The notes under the pieces are model-generated. The model did not search any database and was not told the DNA's origin. It saw only the letters and a program-made list of their open reading frames with translations. From the NCBI GenBank assembly GCA_905221605.1, contig CAJNDS010000031.1, positions 1-64,000 on the forward strand: 64,000 nt of DNA, in the 5' to 3' direction. The translations under genes and the position numbers were made by a program. This DNA is from Symbiodinium natans. Its lineage: Eukaryota; Sar; Dinophyceae; Suessiales; Symbiodiniaceae. Shown here one piece after another: positions 33,111-42,951 of the stretch (the first letter of the stretch is position 1; each line of letters starts with the position of its first letter).

Positions 33111-35124
33111 TCAAGTGGGTTTGTTTATGCAGGAAAAAGGCCACAAGCCAAGCCTTGCAATCGCGACACGGTTCGCATCACTTTGGGCAGAATCCAGTGT
33201 CGAGCATGCTGGACAAGTGCACTCAAAGCCGTACCTGGGTTTTGACGAGAACGGTCGACAGATGCTCAACAGTCTTCGCATGCCCAGGTCCTATTGCTTA
33301 TTGCATCAACTTGAGACTTTCACAAGCTTTGTTCCAAGCCTGGTCTAAATCGGGCTAAGGCGGCAAAGTGGCTTGGCTTTCAGCTCTTGCTTTCGCTCTG
33401 CCCGTGGCCTTCTAAGGTCGCAGTAGGTGATGCCTGAGGCAAGGTGAGGATAAGCGCTGTGCGATGTAAGCCTATGTCCCGGTATTCCCAATTCTCCCCA
33501 CAGATCACCCCCTTTCCCAGTCGAGTAATCGGGAGTGCCCAACGCTCCACACCATTAGTAACTACAAGGACCTCTGGGCTGTTCATGCAGGTCTTGCTGT
33601 GCCGATGCTCGCTTGCTCATGCCACTACTCATGATCCTAGACCTAGCTCTTCAAGTATGTCGGTGCCGTTCAACTACATTCTGAATCAACTTGTTTTCAC
33701 GTTCTTCTCATCCTCTCCGTGATGACAGTCATGACATCCAATGCCCCAGGTGTTTCATACTGTGAGCTTGTCCGAACTCTCATGGGCACCAGCCAAGACT
33801 GGATCCCCAAATGATGGCATTCCACCCATGAGCTGACTCGTTGGGGCCGATGAATATGAACTGACCCTGCTGCGAGGCCTCTTAAGTTCATAAAACCCAT
33901 GCTTGGAAGGAAGTTGCAAAGCTCTTCTCCTTCGGAGATATCACTCATCGCATAGAGCTTCTCCATGCCTCAGTTGCGTGGCAAGAAGAACGATGCGGAG
34001 CGCACTTACTGACACGATCACGCGCAGCAGAAGCTTCAAGAGAGACCAGTAGAGAAGCGCATTCTATTAATAAGCATTGAACACTCCGAGAGTCGAAGAG
34101 CACTCCAAGGGTCCCAGACCAGGTCCAAAAACCCTAACAACCTAAACTCCTAAGCTCCAATGCTCCTAAACCCTAAACTCCTAAAATCTCCTAAACATTT
34201 CAGGGCTTGATGATAAGGAATACGCAGTGGTGATCGAGGCGGGAGAGCGTTGTTTGCCGCACCGCGACATGCAAATCCCCGTGGGCCTTCTTGGCTGGAC
34301 GAGGCGGACCCATGCAAGAGCCCAACACGGAAAGTATCCGCGCCGGTCGCATTTTCGCGGAACGAAGCGACGCAAGCCTCAAAAGTGCACGGGAAGGTGG
34401 GAGTACCGACTCGAGTACTGCGTACGGAAGGTGCGCGGGACCTATGGGCATGGTATTTGCAATGAAACCCACGTTTCGGGCATGCCCACGCTTGGCCTCG
34501 AGAGCAAACGTCCCGGGCGCACACCATACTCTTCATGATGGGATGTCATCGTACTGGCATTGGGGTATAAGAAGCTTATGCTCCATGAAGCAGACGCCAA
34601 AGCAATGAGGTTAGAGTATAATACTCTTCGTTGCGGTCTAGCTTCCTGGGCTTAGGACTGAAATTGATCATTAGCAGACTTGGAAATTTGAAGATCAGGG
34701 CTTTAAAAAATTGGCTTGAGAGTTGCGTTGGGCATACGACTTCGGCATGTGGAACTTACAGCACCTTTGGGGATGCCATTCTGCCTGGCTTAGGGTTTGC
34801 GGGAAAAGTGGGCGAGCTCGTTTGGGTTTGTGGTCGTAGGGTGTTGTACGCCATGAACTTTACCCTTAAACGTTCTCACAACCAGCGGTTCGCATTCTAG
34901 GCTTAGGGGTGTCGTAGTGAATGAGTTTCCGGCTTGGGGGTGCAAGTGGATTCTCCTTGACCCATCTTGGAATTCGCGAAGCCCCAGTGTGCACACGCGC
35001 AAGATACGACATTACACAAGAATATACCACTCAACCTGGCTTTCCTGTACCCATAGCACAGGTCGAGTTGCCAGATGTTCCATCCCACGACTGCTGGCAA
35101 TTTGGCGAACAGGAATGGTTCAAC
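33111..35124 (-). CDS. SET-domain protein, 3' half (NHSC to post-SET)
   Basis: Four exons join in phase: 35072-35124, 33918-33968, 33373-33433 and 33111-33234. All three introns are GC-AG, with acceptors followed by G. The first encodes LNHSCSPNCQQSWDGTS, the substrate/cofactor NHSCxPN motif of SET lysine methyltransferases. The second gives LYAMSDISEGEEL, the GEEL motif. The third gives ITYCDLRRPRAERKQELKA and the fourth YGFECTCPACS, a cysteine-rich post-SET-type segment as in SMYD-like proteins. The last exon then runs through SDANRVAIARL to a TGA at 33111, or may splice again. The matching N-terminal SET half lies at 47.5-47.9 kb on the same strand, with a copia insertion between. Histone or non-histone lysine methylation is the family role; the substrate is unknown. 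Confidence 0.65.
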
Positions 35125-36816
35125 CTGCAAGCCGCAACTGGCCCCGATTTGCAACTAGAAGTCCAGTCCAGCTGACACAAACAGCATCATCCTGCCGCAA
35201 GCTGCAAGTAGCATGATTCGTGGAAACCCGGGTTTTTAGAGAAGCCGCGTCTGCCAATTTCCCACCCTTGCCTTTGTTCGATTGTTTCCCTTGCGCCCAG
35301 TCCTCCCGCTACCTCCGGAGCTCCAATGAGTGCTTCCTTTGCCTTTCCGGTTCTTCTCGTCCCCCACATGCACCCGCACAAAAAACTCATCCTTCGCCGA
35401 TGGCATCCGTCAGCTCTTACGTGCCCGTCCATGCCATTGCCCGGGGCAGAGCATCAGCCGCGGGGGGCGGTGATCTGTCAGCTGTCTGTCAGCCTCGGCC
35501 TGTACTGACTGGCAAGCTGCATCTAGTCTAGTCTTGGCCAACGTCTGCCTCTCGAATTCGCTTCGGCCTCCGCCGTCTAGAACAACGAGACCCCTTCCCC
35601 GGCCACTGGGCGGGTGCCGTCTGGCACCGCAAGCCTTTTTCCTGCGAATCAAGGCAGACAAGGCGTGCCAAGCTCATGTACGTGCGGGCTCTCAAGTTTT
35701 CAATGCACGGGTCGGCTGTGGTTCGGCATCTTTTTTCTCGACCCGTACTCACTTATACTTGCTTTCCTTATCGGCGGTCCGGGCGAACTGGAAGCTCCGA
35801 GGTGCGCCGCTTGGACGGCCATGTCCCATGACGAGTCCCGTGGCTCAGAGGGCAGGCCGGCTGCATGCATCTTATAAACACTTTCAGCTCGGCTCACTAT
35901 AGACCTTCACGCCCAATGTCAAACATTGCGCCTTGCCAAAGTTGGGCACACCACGAGGGATGACGAAGTGGCACTAGCTCCGCGAGAGAATGCATTGGTG
36001 TCAATGATCCCGCTCCTGAGTCGTCACAGGAGGTGCAATGTCTGAAGCCATATACTCACACTATTTCCAAGGCTCAGCACAACAACAGTGAGCGCTATGC
36101 TAGCATGTCGTCGGTGCTCACGATGGTGCCGCGTAGGCTTTCTGATGCCGCCAAACGGCAGCGTCTTCTCCCCAGCTGAGCAATCGCTCAAACCTGATGT
36201 GGGCCAGAAAGCTCGCAGGCAAGTCCATCAGGTGCGTCAAACATTCTAAGTATCTGCGACTTCAAACAGGGATGGTTTATGGACATTTTTTTGACACACA
36301 CACACACACACTCACTCACTCACAACTTTGTAGCTGTGTGCCTCGAGTCCGGAAAATTTCGCTCCTGGGCCCTACCGAGCATGGCTTCACTGGAGCTGGA
36401 TGTTTTTGAACCTGGAGCTCTCTGAGTGGTGCCTGCGCTACGCCGCAGACATCGCTCGGATCATCCTTTTAGTATAGTGTGGGGCCACGTCTGTTTTCAG
36501 GAGCCACTGTTGCAGGCATCCCTTATATAGCCTTGTTGAGCCGAAATTTGTTAAAAGGTTGCCGGTTCCTTTTCATTTCAATCCGTAACCCTACATACTT
36601 AAGGACCGTCGCACACCTTTCGAGTGAGCCGGACCCTCCAGGATGGGATCGGTTGCCCCGGCGCTCTGGATTTGGAACACCGGGGCTCATGAAACGAGAG
36701 ACGGCTCTTGAAGCCTTAGGTCCACAGAAGGCTTGGCCTCTTAGTCTTGACTTAAAGGCCGAATGTACTCGCCCGACAGCTTTAAGTATACTTGTGCGAA
36801 AAGAACGGATGCCAAA

Positions 36817-36913
36817 CCACACCCAGGACAACTACAATGTAGGTTTCCGGCCTCCGAGCATATAATACATCCTTGGAGACCGGAAACCTACATTGTACTT
36901 GTCCTGGGTGTGG
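36817..36913. repeat. Hairpin element, ~39-bp arms
   Basis: CCACACCCAGGACAACTACA... and its inverse ...TGTACTTGTCCTGGGTGTGG pair over about 39 bp with two or three mismatches around an 18-base loop. It lies 170 bp beyond the 3' LTR, within the presumed SET gene. Such arms suggest a young MITE-like or fold-back element. Confidence 0.85.
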
Positions 36914-37079
36914 GGACTCCAGCCAGCTAAATATAGCCATTGACACATTCCAAAGGGATTGCGGCCCTTTTTCGTGTGTAAAGCAAAGTTGGCGAATAAG
37001 CTTTCTGACGGAAGGGCCTGTAAATAGACTCAAATAGACGTCTGCAGAAACCTTGGCAAATGAAACTCGAATTACATGC

Positions 37080-37366
37080 TCTCAAGGAGTCCCGGGCACT
37101 CTCACCAAAAATGCAAATGTCCTCCACGTCGCGCACAGTCCTCTTTTCCTTCGGCTGCCGTCTCGGCTGCACTCGTAGAGTTCCCGGACTCGCAGAAGAT
37201 GCCTTCGGCAATGGCTCAGTCCCTATGGGTCTGCTATGCTCACGTAGCGGGACCGGGCGAATTTCAAGCCTCATGTGCTTGCACCAGACATGCTCTGCTG
37301 GCACATCGAGTACATGACATGCTTGGGAAATGAAGTCCAACTCATGATTTGGAACCTTCCTTGACA
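37080..37366 (-). repeat. 3' LTR of the copia element
   Basis: This is 287 bp and matches 45498-45784 base for base as far as I can read. On the minus strand it begins TGTCAAGGAAGGTTCC and ends GGACTCCTTGAGA. It contains an open frame for most of its length. The sequence just inside it (CTTTTTGGGGCA) is a poor match to a polypurine tract. Confidence 0.95.
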
Positions 37367-37425
37367 TGCCCCAAAAAGGCTTGGACGAAGGTTCCTAAGC
37401 TTGTCGCTTAGCAAAAGGAAAATAC

Positions 37426-40400
37426 TCACGGATCTTCTTGATCCTGAGCCTGAGGTGCCACAGAGCTGTTCATGGACCTTCTCTTCTTGGCCGAGATGAA
37501 AGCGCCATCCATTCGGATCTTCCACACCCCGGTCGCCAAGAAGTTCTTTATGGCATCTTGTTTCGCGCTCTTGGTCAGGCCATCCGCAAGCTGCCTGTCG
37601 GAATCACACCACAAGACGGTGGTCTTCTGCTCACGAATGTGCTGTTGAAGGGCTGCCAGCTCGAGAGCAGAATATTTGTCCTTGATGCCAACCGTTGCTG
37701 ACATCACCCCATCTCTCTCCAAGACATCGTAGACCGCCTTTGCGTCTATCACCATAGCAGCGGGGATCTTCTTGACAAAGGACTGAGGCTGCTGAAGGTC
37801 GATGTCGTGTCCTAGCAATTCGCACCATGTCAAGCGTGCCAGCATCATCTCTTGCTCTAAATCCGCAAGACTTTGAACTTCTGCTGATAAACTGGATCTC
37901 GCTACTCGATTGAGTTTGGAAGATTTCCAGCCCAAAGGATTGACCTTGCCGAAGCCCTTCTCAAAGTCTTTTGGATGCATGAAGCCGAAGATGTGGCCTC
38001 CTGTACTCGTCCCATCTGGGCGATTTGCGAGTGCCGCGTCGCTCCATCCAATCATCATCATCTTCTCCGGCTGCTGTTCTCCCAATTGTTGGACTCTTAC
38101 ACTGATGTGTCGAGCACTATAGATTTCCCGGACCAATTTGTTGATCTGCTCCACTGCTGAGAAGTGGCGCGTCGCCAGGAAACTTTGAAGAAAACTCAGC
38201 TTAGCAGCGTGCTGCGGCCCTGACTGAGTCACACGCCACTGTGCAGACCCAAGAATGGCACGTGCCTGACTCAGCTCTTGCTCACTCAGGTCCTTCTCGT
38301 CACCCTTGGCTCTGGACGGCATCTGGCTCAGATTGGCACAAAAGTCAGAGTGGTCGAGGATCACGGAGTCGTCTGACATCTGTTGCAAGCGCAGTCCACA
38401 GTGCAAGAAGTTCTCAGCTTCCCACAAAGCCCACTGATATGAAGCATGGAACTCGTGAAGGAAGGTCGTCCAAGTCGATGACGCTTCGTCCCCTGTGAAG
38501 AGCACATCATCTACATGGATCCCTAGTATCCCGACAACTTGTGCTTCTGCGTTCAACACCCGCCACAAGCATGGATCTACCTTGCTTTGCTTCGCCCCAA
38601 GTTTCCTCAATGTCGAAGCGAGATCTTCAAACCATTCTCGAGGAGCGGATGTCAGTCCATACGCAGAGCCGAGAAGCTCTATCATCTGTCCCTCACTCAG
38701 ACCCATAGCCTTCGAGAGCTCGGGCAAAGGCTTAGCGTAGAGAGGATGTAGCCGATCACGAGGTTTTGCTTGTAAGAAAGCCGTGCGGACGTCACCGGCC
38801 AACACCTTCCATCTCCGGGCTGATGCCATGTTCAGGAGGAGCATCTTTGAGAGTCTTGACATTGCTGGGCTCGAGGTTGTTCTCTCTAGCAGTGACGGGT
38901 CGGAATACCCGAGCACCACTATTCTTGCCTTGGCTTTTACTTTTCCTCGGTTTTCTTCTCCTTCTCCCGCACTTTTGAAGGTATAGATCCAACGCATTTT
39001 CATGGCCTGATGCTCTTGGATGGAGGGGCACGCCGCCTTTGCCACCTTGTGACCAAGCCATGACTCCAATTCCGCCACTTTGGCAGACTCCATGGCCTTG
39101 CGCTGATCTGGATCGAGCTTGTGAAGCGCCACCTCCACGCCCTTCTGGACATTCTTTACCATGAACTTCGAAGGATCCTTCAAGATTCTCCGCCAGGCTT
39201 TTGGGTCTTCAGGAATGTCCAGCACTACGGAGAACAGAGTGGTCTCGAACTCAGACTCCTCCATGAACATCGCCGAACTTGAGTTGCGCACATGCCATGG
39301 CAGCTCACCTCTCTCATGCATCGATCTCTGCTCTTGGAAAGACACTGGACCTGGGATTCCTTGGGGAAGGTAAGTGACATCTTCAAGCATCCTCTCCATG
39401 TCCACTGGCGCCACACCTGATTCTTCCGGCAACAGAACTCGCTTTGAACCTGTTGGACGGTCCGGCACCATCTCCTCATCGGATGGAGCATCTCGAACGT
39501 GTTCTGGAACCTCACTGATGGCGCCTCTCTTATGAACTTCAGGATGATGCTCACGGATCTCTCGGTCTTTTTGCTTGGCTTTGGATGACCTCCCCCATGT
39601 TCTTTTCTTAGCCCGCGTTTCATCATCGTAGCTCCCCTTGTGCATGAGGTTCGAAAGGGCAGTCATTGTCCATGGAAAAGACACCGAAGATACGGCTCCA
39701 CTGATGAGCTTCTCCGAGGTTGAAGCATGTCTCAGCTGGCTCGCGTGGAACTTCTTCAGTCGGCCAGCCGCAATCGCCCACACCATTGCTGACGGTCTCC
39801 GAGATGTTCCGTCGCTCTTAGTCTCTGTCGCCAAGACTCTAGCTGGGCCGAACCATCTAGCTGTCCGCATACGAGGGTAGTCCACCATGGAATTCGCAGG
39901 CAAGTCTGCTGGGTGCTGGTATCTTCGGTAAAACACCAAGTCTCCAGGAAGGTATCGAGCCTGCTCTCGGACTCGAGCATTCTTCGCCCTTGTCGCATGT
40001 TCTCGAGCTCGATGTTCTAGAAAAGCCTGTTCAGCTTCCTTTCGAACTTGCCACGAAGAGGATTCGCTCACCGAGATCTCGTCCAATTCAGAGTCCTGCA
40101 GTCTGCCACCTGGGGACCAATCCCTGCCGAGCGCCCATTGCATGGGTGAAAACCCATGGATTCTCGCGAGGGAATTGTGGGCCGCGACCATAGCCAGGGC
40201 AGCTCTTCGAGGATGTTCCGGTGACCCGCGGAGAAAGGCTTCTGTTTTTGCTCTCAGCAACCCAATAGTCCGTTCCACCTGCGCAATCATCTCATGATGC
40301 TCAGCTGGCGCGGCAACCAAATCAATCCCTTTTCCAAGGCACAACTCGCGGAGTTTGGAACTTCGATGAGCCCCTTCCAAGTCCAGCTTGATGACTTCGG

Positions 40401-42951
40401 GGTATCCAAAGTACTGGAACCAAGCCTCTTGCAGGATGTCCATGACTTCTTGCCCAGTGATGTTTCTGCCTTCTTCTTCTGGTACTGAATATGCCTCCCG
40501 AATGACGGCATAGCCGCTTGCTTCATCCACCATCAAGACAAAGTGATGCATCCTTCCATCAAACTTCAGGTCCCAACCATCAATCTGCAAACACGACCAT
40601 AAGCGATCCGTTCGTTCGAGGTTTACCACAGGGCTCGGCATCCGAACCTTCCCTTCTAGGCACTCATCGCATTGGATTTGAGACGCTGCAGCGATGACCA
40701 AAGGGTTCGCTCCTCGGGCCTGGAGGTTCTTGACAAGGAGTCTGTTGTTCGGATGACCAAATCGTCGATGCAGCTTCAACACCGACTCTTCCAGTCTCTG
40801 CAACTCCGCAGGCTCCAATTCTTCTAAAGGGGATGTATCGATGGGCATGATCTCTCCGTCCTCATTCCACATCAGCTCTTCATGGTTGGGTTTCACGAAG
40901 CGCGCAATCCATGTCCAAAAATTGCTCTTCTCAGCGCTAACAGAGGTGGAGAATGTGTTCTGGATCGCAAGGTTTGTGCTTGTGACCTTGACTATCTCAT
41001 CACCGATCGCCATAGGACCACTTCCTTTTACCTTCCAGAAGGCACAGACTTCGCTTAACCTCCACACTTGAGAAGACGGTTTTGTCACCCAAATTACTTC
41101 GGACTTTTGCTCCACAGCCTGCCTGGACAAAAGAAGCAGATGACGGACCACCTTGAGGTACTTTCTCACCCTAGCAGCATCCTTGTCCACCAACTGAGAG
41201 GCATTCAAGCTTTCATCCGGGCCACGAGGTACATTGCACACCACCCATCGCGGACTCAGTGCACGCAGTCGTTCCGCTGCCTCCAGGAACCCACGATGAG
41301 TCCCTAGATCGCATCTCTCTCGAAAACCCAATGTCCCATGGCTGAGGCCAGCTTCTTCCAAGCCATGGGCCACCCTGTCAGGATGTATCCAAGGATCACA
41401 AAGGAGCATCACATCCATACGACTTTCTGGGGGGTAGGCGATCTGGATCTCCTCCAAAGCATCAAGGGCATTGTGGAAGGGCTTGAGGACCTCCTCTTGC
41501 TCTTGGGTGGTAAGCACGAATTCTTCCTCCCGTTCTGGTTCATCTTCTCCCGAAGCCACAAGGATTTCTGTTCCGCGGCCACAGTCTTTCGGAATGATGA
41601 ACCCTGACTTGCTCAGCAATTTTCTCTCATCCTCAGACATAGACACGGCACCCTTGGCCGTGAAAGCCGTGACCACTATCCTCTGTCCACTCCAAGGAAG
41701 CGTGACGTGATATCTCCTGGGGGAGAATTGAAGGGGGCGATGTCTCGTGCTCAGCGCCACTCCTGGAACCCGTGTTCCATTTGGCTTGTTCTTCCATGTC
41801 AGCGGTTCTCCAGGGTCTGGATCTTCCTCTCTTAGCTCCAGCCATATTCCTCCTTTCTCGAAGTTGCCATAGGAGCAGGTGAAGTTGTCGGATTCCACCA
41901 GGTTGTTCACATCCATGTGCATGTTGGATTTCATGTTGTTTGTGATGCATACAGACGTCCATTCTGGAATCATGTTGGGGAACCACTTGGCGACGCACGC
42001 GTTCACGTACTGGCATAGGTGAGGGTATTGTGTGGTCGCCTTGGTTGTTCCCTTCATCGGTCCATGTGCATACATGCCAAAGAGAAGGTTGAAGGAGTCT
42101 CTCTTCACTTCTTGCCAAACCCCACGGTGTGAAGCATGTTGCGCGGGAACGATGGTCCGGAGCACCATATCCAAGGCTTCATGGTCATAGCGTCCAAGCC
42201 GACTCATCTCCCCCGCCAGGGTTTCCACAGCTGCTCCATTGATCAGACTCACATGTAGCACTTGGTCCGGGTCGATCAAGCTCTGTTCTCGTACTCCAAG
42301 TTCTCCGAACCGATCTCGTTCGGACGAGAGGCTTTTCGACCAGGACGCTGACTCATCTCGTCGGCCGTGTCTGGAACAACCACCACTGAACCCTGGCTTG
42401 TCAAGGGAGACGTCTCGGTCTGGGATGACTCTGGACCTGTCTCTCCACCGTGTTTGGGTCGAGCCGTCTCTTTCGGACGGGCTCTCCCTCATTCTCCTCA
42501 GCTGTTCCACACGTCGGAGAGCAGAGTTCTCGGCGGCCATCAAGCTGATCTCCCTGCTGCTGGGATAAGATGACGTGGCTGGATCCAGATCTCGAAGAGC
42601 TTCTTGTACATCGGCTGCAAGAGGAGCCGACTTTCGGTGCATCCCATGTTGGCCTTGACGAGGTACGTATGTCAGCCTCATCTTGCACTTCTCGCACGCA
42701 GCACACTGGTTGGATCCGGTTGGAGACCCTTTGTACGCCTTTGCTGGGAGATGATTCCCATAACACGGCGGGCCCGTGCACCGGGGATCCCTGGGATCGG
42801 GGCCTTCCCCTCTCTCCACCTCGAGGGGTGGAGCAGCTTCCCCTTTCTTTGCCTTGGACTTCTGCTTGGGCGCTGACTTCGGCGCGGCGGCTCCCGAGGT
42901 CGGTATAGTCGCCGAATCTCCCGGAGTCACAGAGGTCGAGGTTTGCGCCAT
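37426..42951 (-). CDS. Copia ORF2: oxygenase-like region, integrase, RT, RNase H
   Basis: 1841 residues. A basic N-terminus is followed by a Cys cluster (CAACEKC, 83-89). A 2OG-Fe(II) oxygenase-like region (~290-435) shows His345-x-Asp347, His415 and Arg424. At ~510-640 is a Rossmann-like segment that may be a decayed methyltransferase (CNVPRGPDES where a catalytic PPC would be expected). The GAG-pre-integrase zinc site is His728, His733, Cys761 and Cys764. The integrase DD35E residues are Asp791, Asp857 and Glu893. Reverse transcriptase has Asp1387 (LAGDVRTAF) and Asp1481-Asp1482 (GIHVDDVLF). RNase H has Asp1638, Glu1691, Asp1736 and Asp1790. All catalytic residues of the core enzymes are present. 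The frame is +1 relative to ORF1, with a TGA 27 bp upstream of the ATG, so expression needs frameshifting or separate initiation. Confidence 0.9.
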   Translation of the reverse strand: MAQTSTSVTPGDSATIPTSGAAAPKSAPKQKSKAKKGEAAPPLEVERGEGPDPRDPRCTGPPCYGNHLPAKAYKGSPTGSNQCAACEKCKMRLTYVPRQGQHGMHRKSAPLAADVQEALRDLDPATSSYPSSREISLMAAENSALRRVEQLRRMRESPSERDGSTQTRWRDRSRVIPDRDVSLDKPGFSGGCSRHGRRDESASWSKSLSSERDRFGELGVREQSLIDPDQVLHVSLINGAAVETLAGEMSRLGRYDHEALDMVLRTIVPAQHASHRGVWQEVKRDSFNLLFGMYAHGPMKGTTKATTQYPHLCQYVNACVAKWFPNMIPEWTSVCITNNMKSNMHMDVNNLVESDNFTCSYGNFEKGGIWLELREEDPDPGEPLTWKNKPNGTRVPGVALSTRHRPLQFSPRRYHVTLPWSGQRIVVTAFTAKGAVSMSEDERKLLSKSGFIIPKDCGRGTEILVASGEDEPEREEEFVLTTQEQEEVLKPFHNALDALEEIQIAYPPESRMDVMLLCDPWIHPDRVAHGLEEAGLSHGTLGFRERCDLGTHRGFLEAAERLRALSPRWVVCNVPRGPDESLNASQLVDKDAARVRKYLKVVRHLLLLSRQAVEQKSEVIWVTKPSSQVWRLSEVCAFWKVKGSGPMAIGDEIVKVTSTNLAIQNTFSTSVSAEKSNFWTWIARFVKPNHEELMWNEDGEIMPIDTSPLEELEPAELQRLEESVLKLHRRFGHPNNRLLVKNLQARGANPLVIAAASQIQCDECLEGKVRMPSPVVNLERTDRLWSCLQIDGWDLKFDGRMHHFVLMVDEASGYAVIREAYSVPEEEGRNITGQEVMDILQEAWFQYFGYPEVIKLDLEGAHRSSKLRELCLGKGIDLVAAPAEHHEMIAQVERTIGLLRAKTEAFLRGSPEHPRRAALAMVAAHNSLARIHGFSPMQWALGRDWSPGGRLQDSELDEISVSESSSWQVRKEAEQAFLEHRAREHATRAKNARVREQARYLPGDLVFYRRYQHPADLPANSMVDYPRMRTARWFGPARVLATETKSDGTSRRPSAMVWAIAAGRLKKFHASQLRHASTSEKLISGAVSSVSFPWTMTALSNLMHKGSYDDETRAKKRTWGRSSKAKQKDREIREHHPEVHKRGAISEVPEHVRDAPSDEEMVPDRPTGSKRVLLPEESGVAPVDMERMLEDVTYLPQGIPGPVSFQEQRSMHERGELPWHVRNSSSAMFMEESEFETTLFSVVLDIPEDPKAWRRILKDPSKFMVKNVQKGVEVALHKLDPDQRKAMESAKVAELESWLGHKVAKAACPSIQEHQAMKMRWIYTFKSAGEGEENRGKVKAKARIVVLGYSDPSLLERTTSSPAMSRLSKMLLLNMASARRWKVLAGDVRTAFLQAKPRDRLHPLYAKPLPELSKAMGLSEGQMIELLGSAYGLTSAPREWFEDLASTLRKLGAKQSKVDPCLWRVLNAEAQVVGILGIHVDDVLFTGDEASSTWTTFLHEFHASYQWALWEAENFLHCGLRLQQMSDDSVILDHSDFCANLSQMPSRAKGDEKDLSEQELSQARAILGSAQWRVTQSGPQHAAKLSFLQSFLATRHFSAVEQINKLVREIYSARHISVRVQQLGEQQPEKMMMIGWSDAALANRPDGTSTGGHIFGFMHPKDFEKGFGKVNPLGWKSSKLNRVARSSLSAEVQSLADLEQEMMLARLTWCELLGHDIDLQQPQSFVKKIPAAMVIDAKAVYDVLERDGVMSATVGIKDKYSALELAALQQHIREQKTTVLWCDSDRQLADGLTKSAKQDAIKNFLATGVWKIRMDGAFISAKKRRSMNSSVAPQAQDQEDP

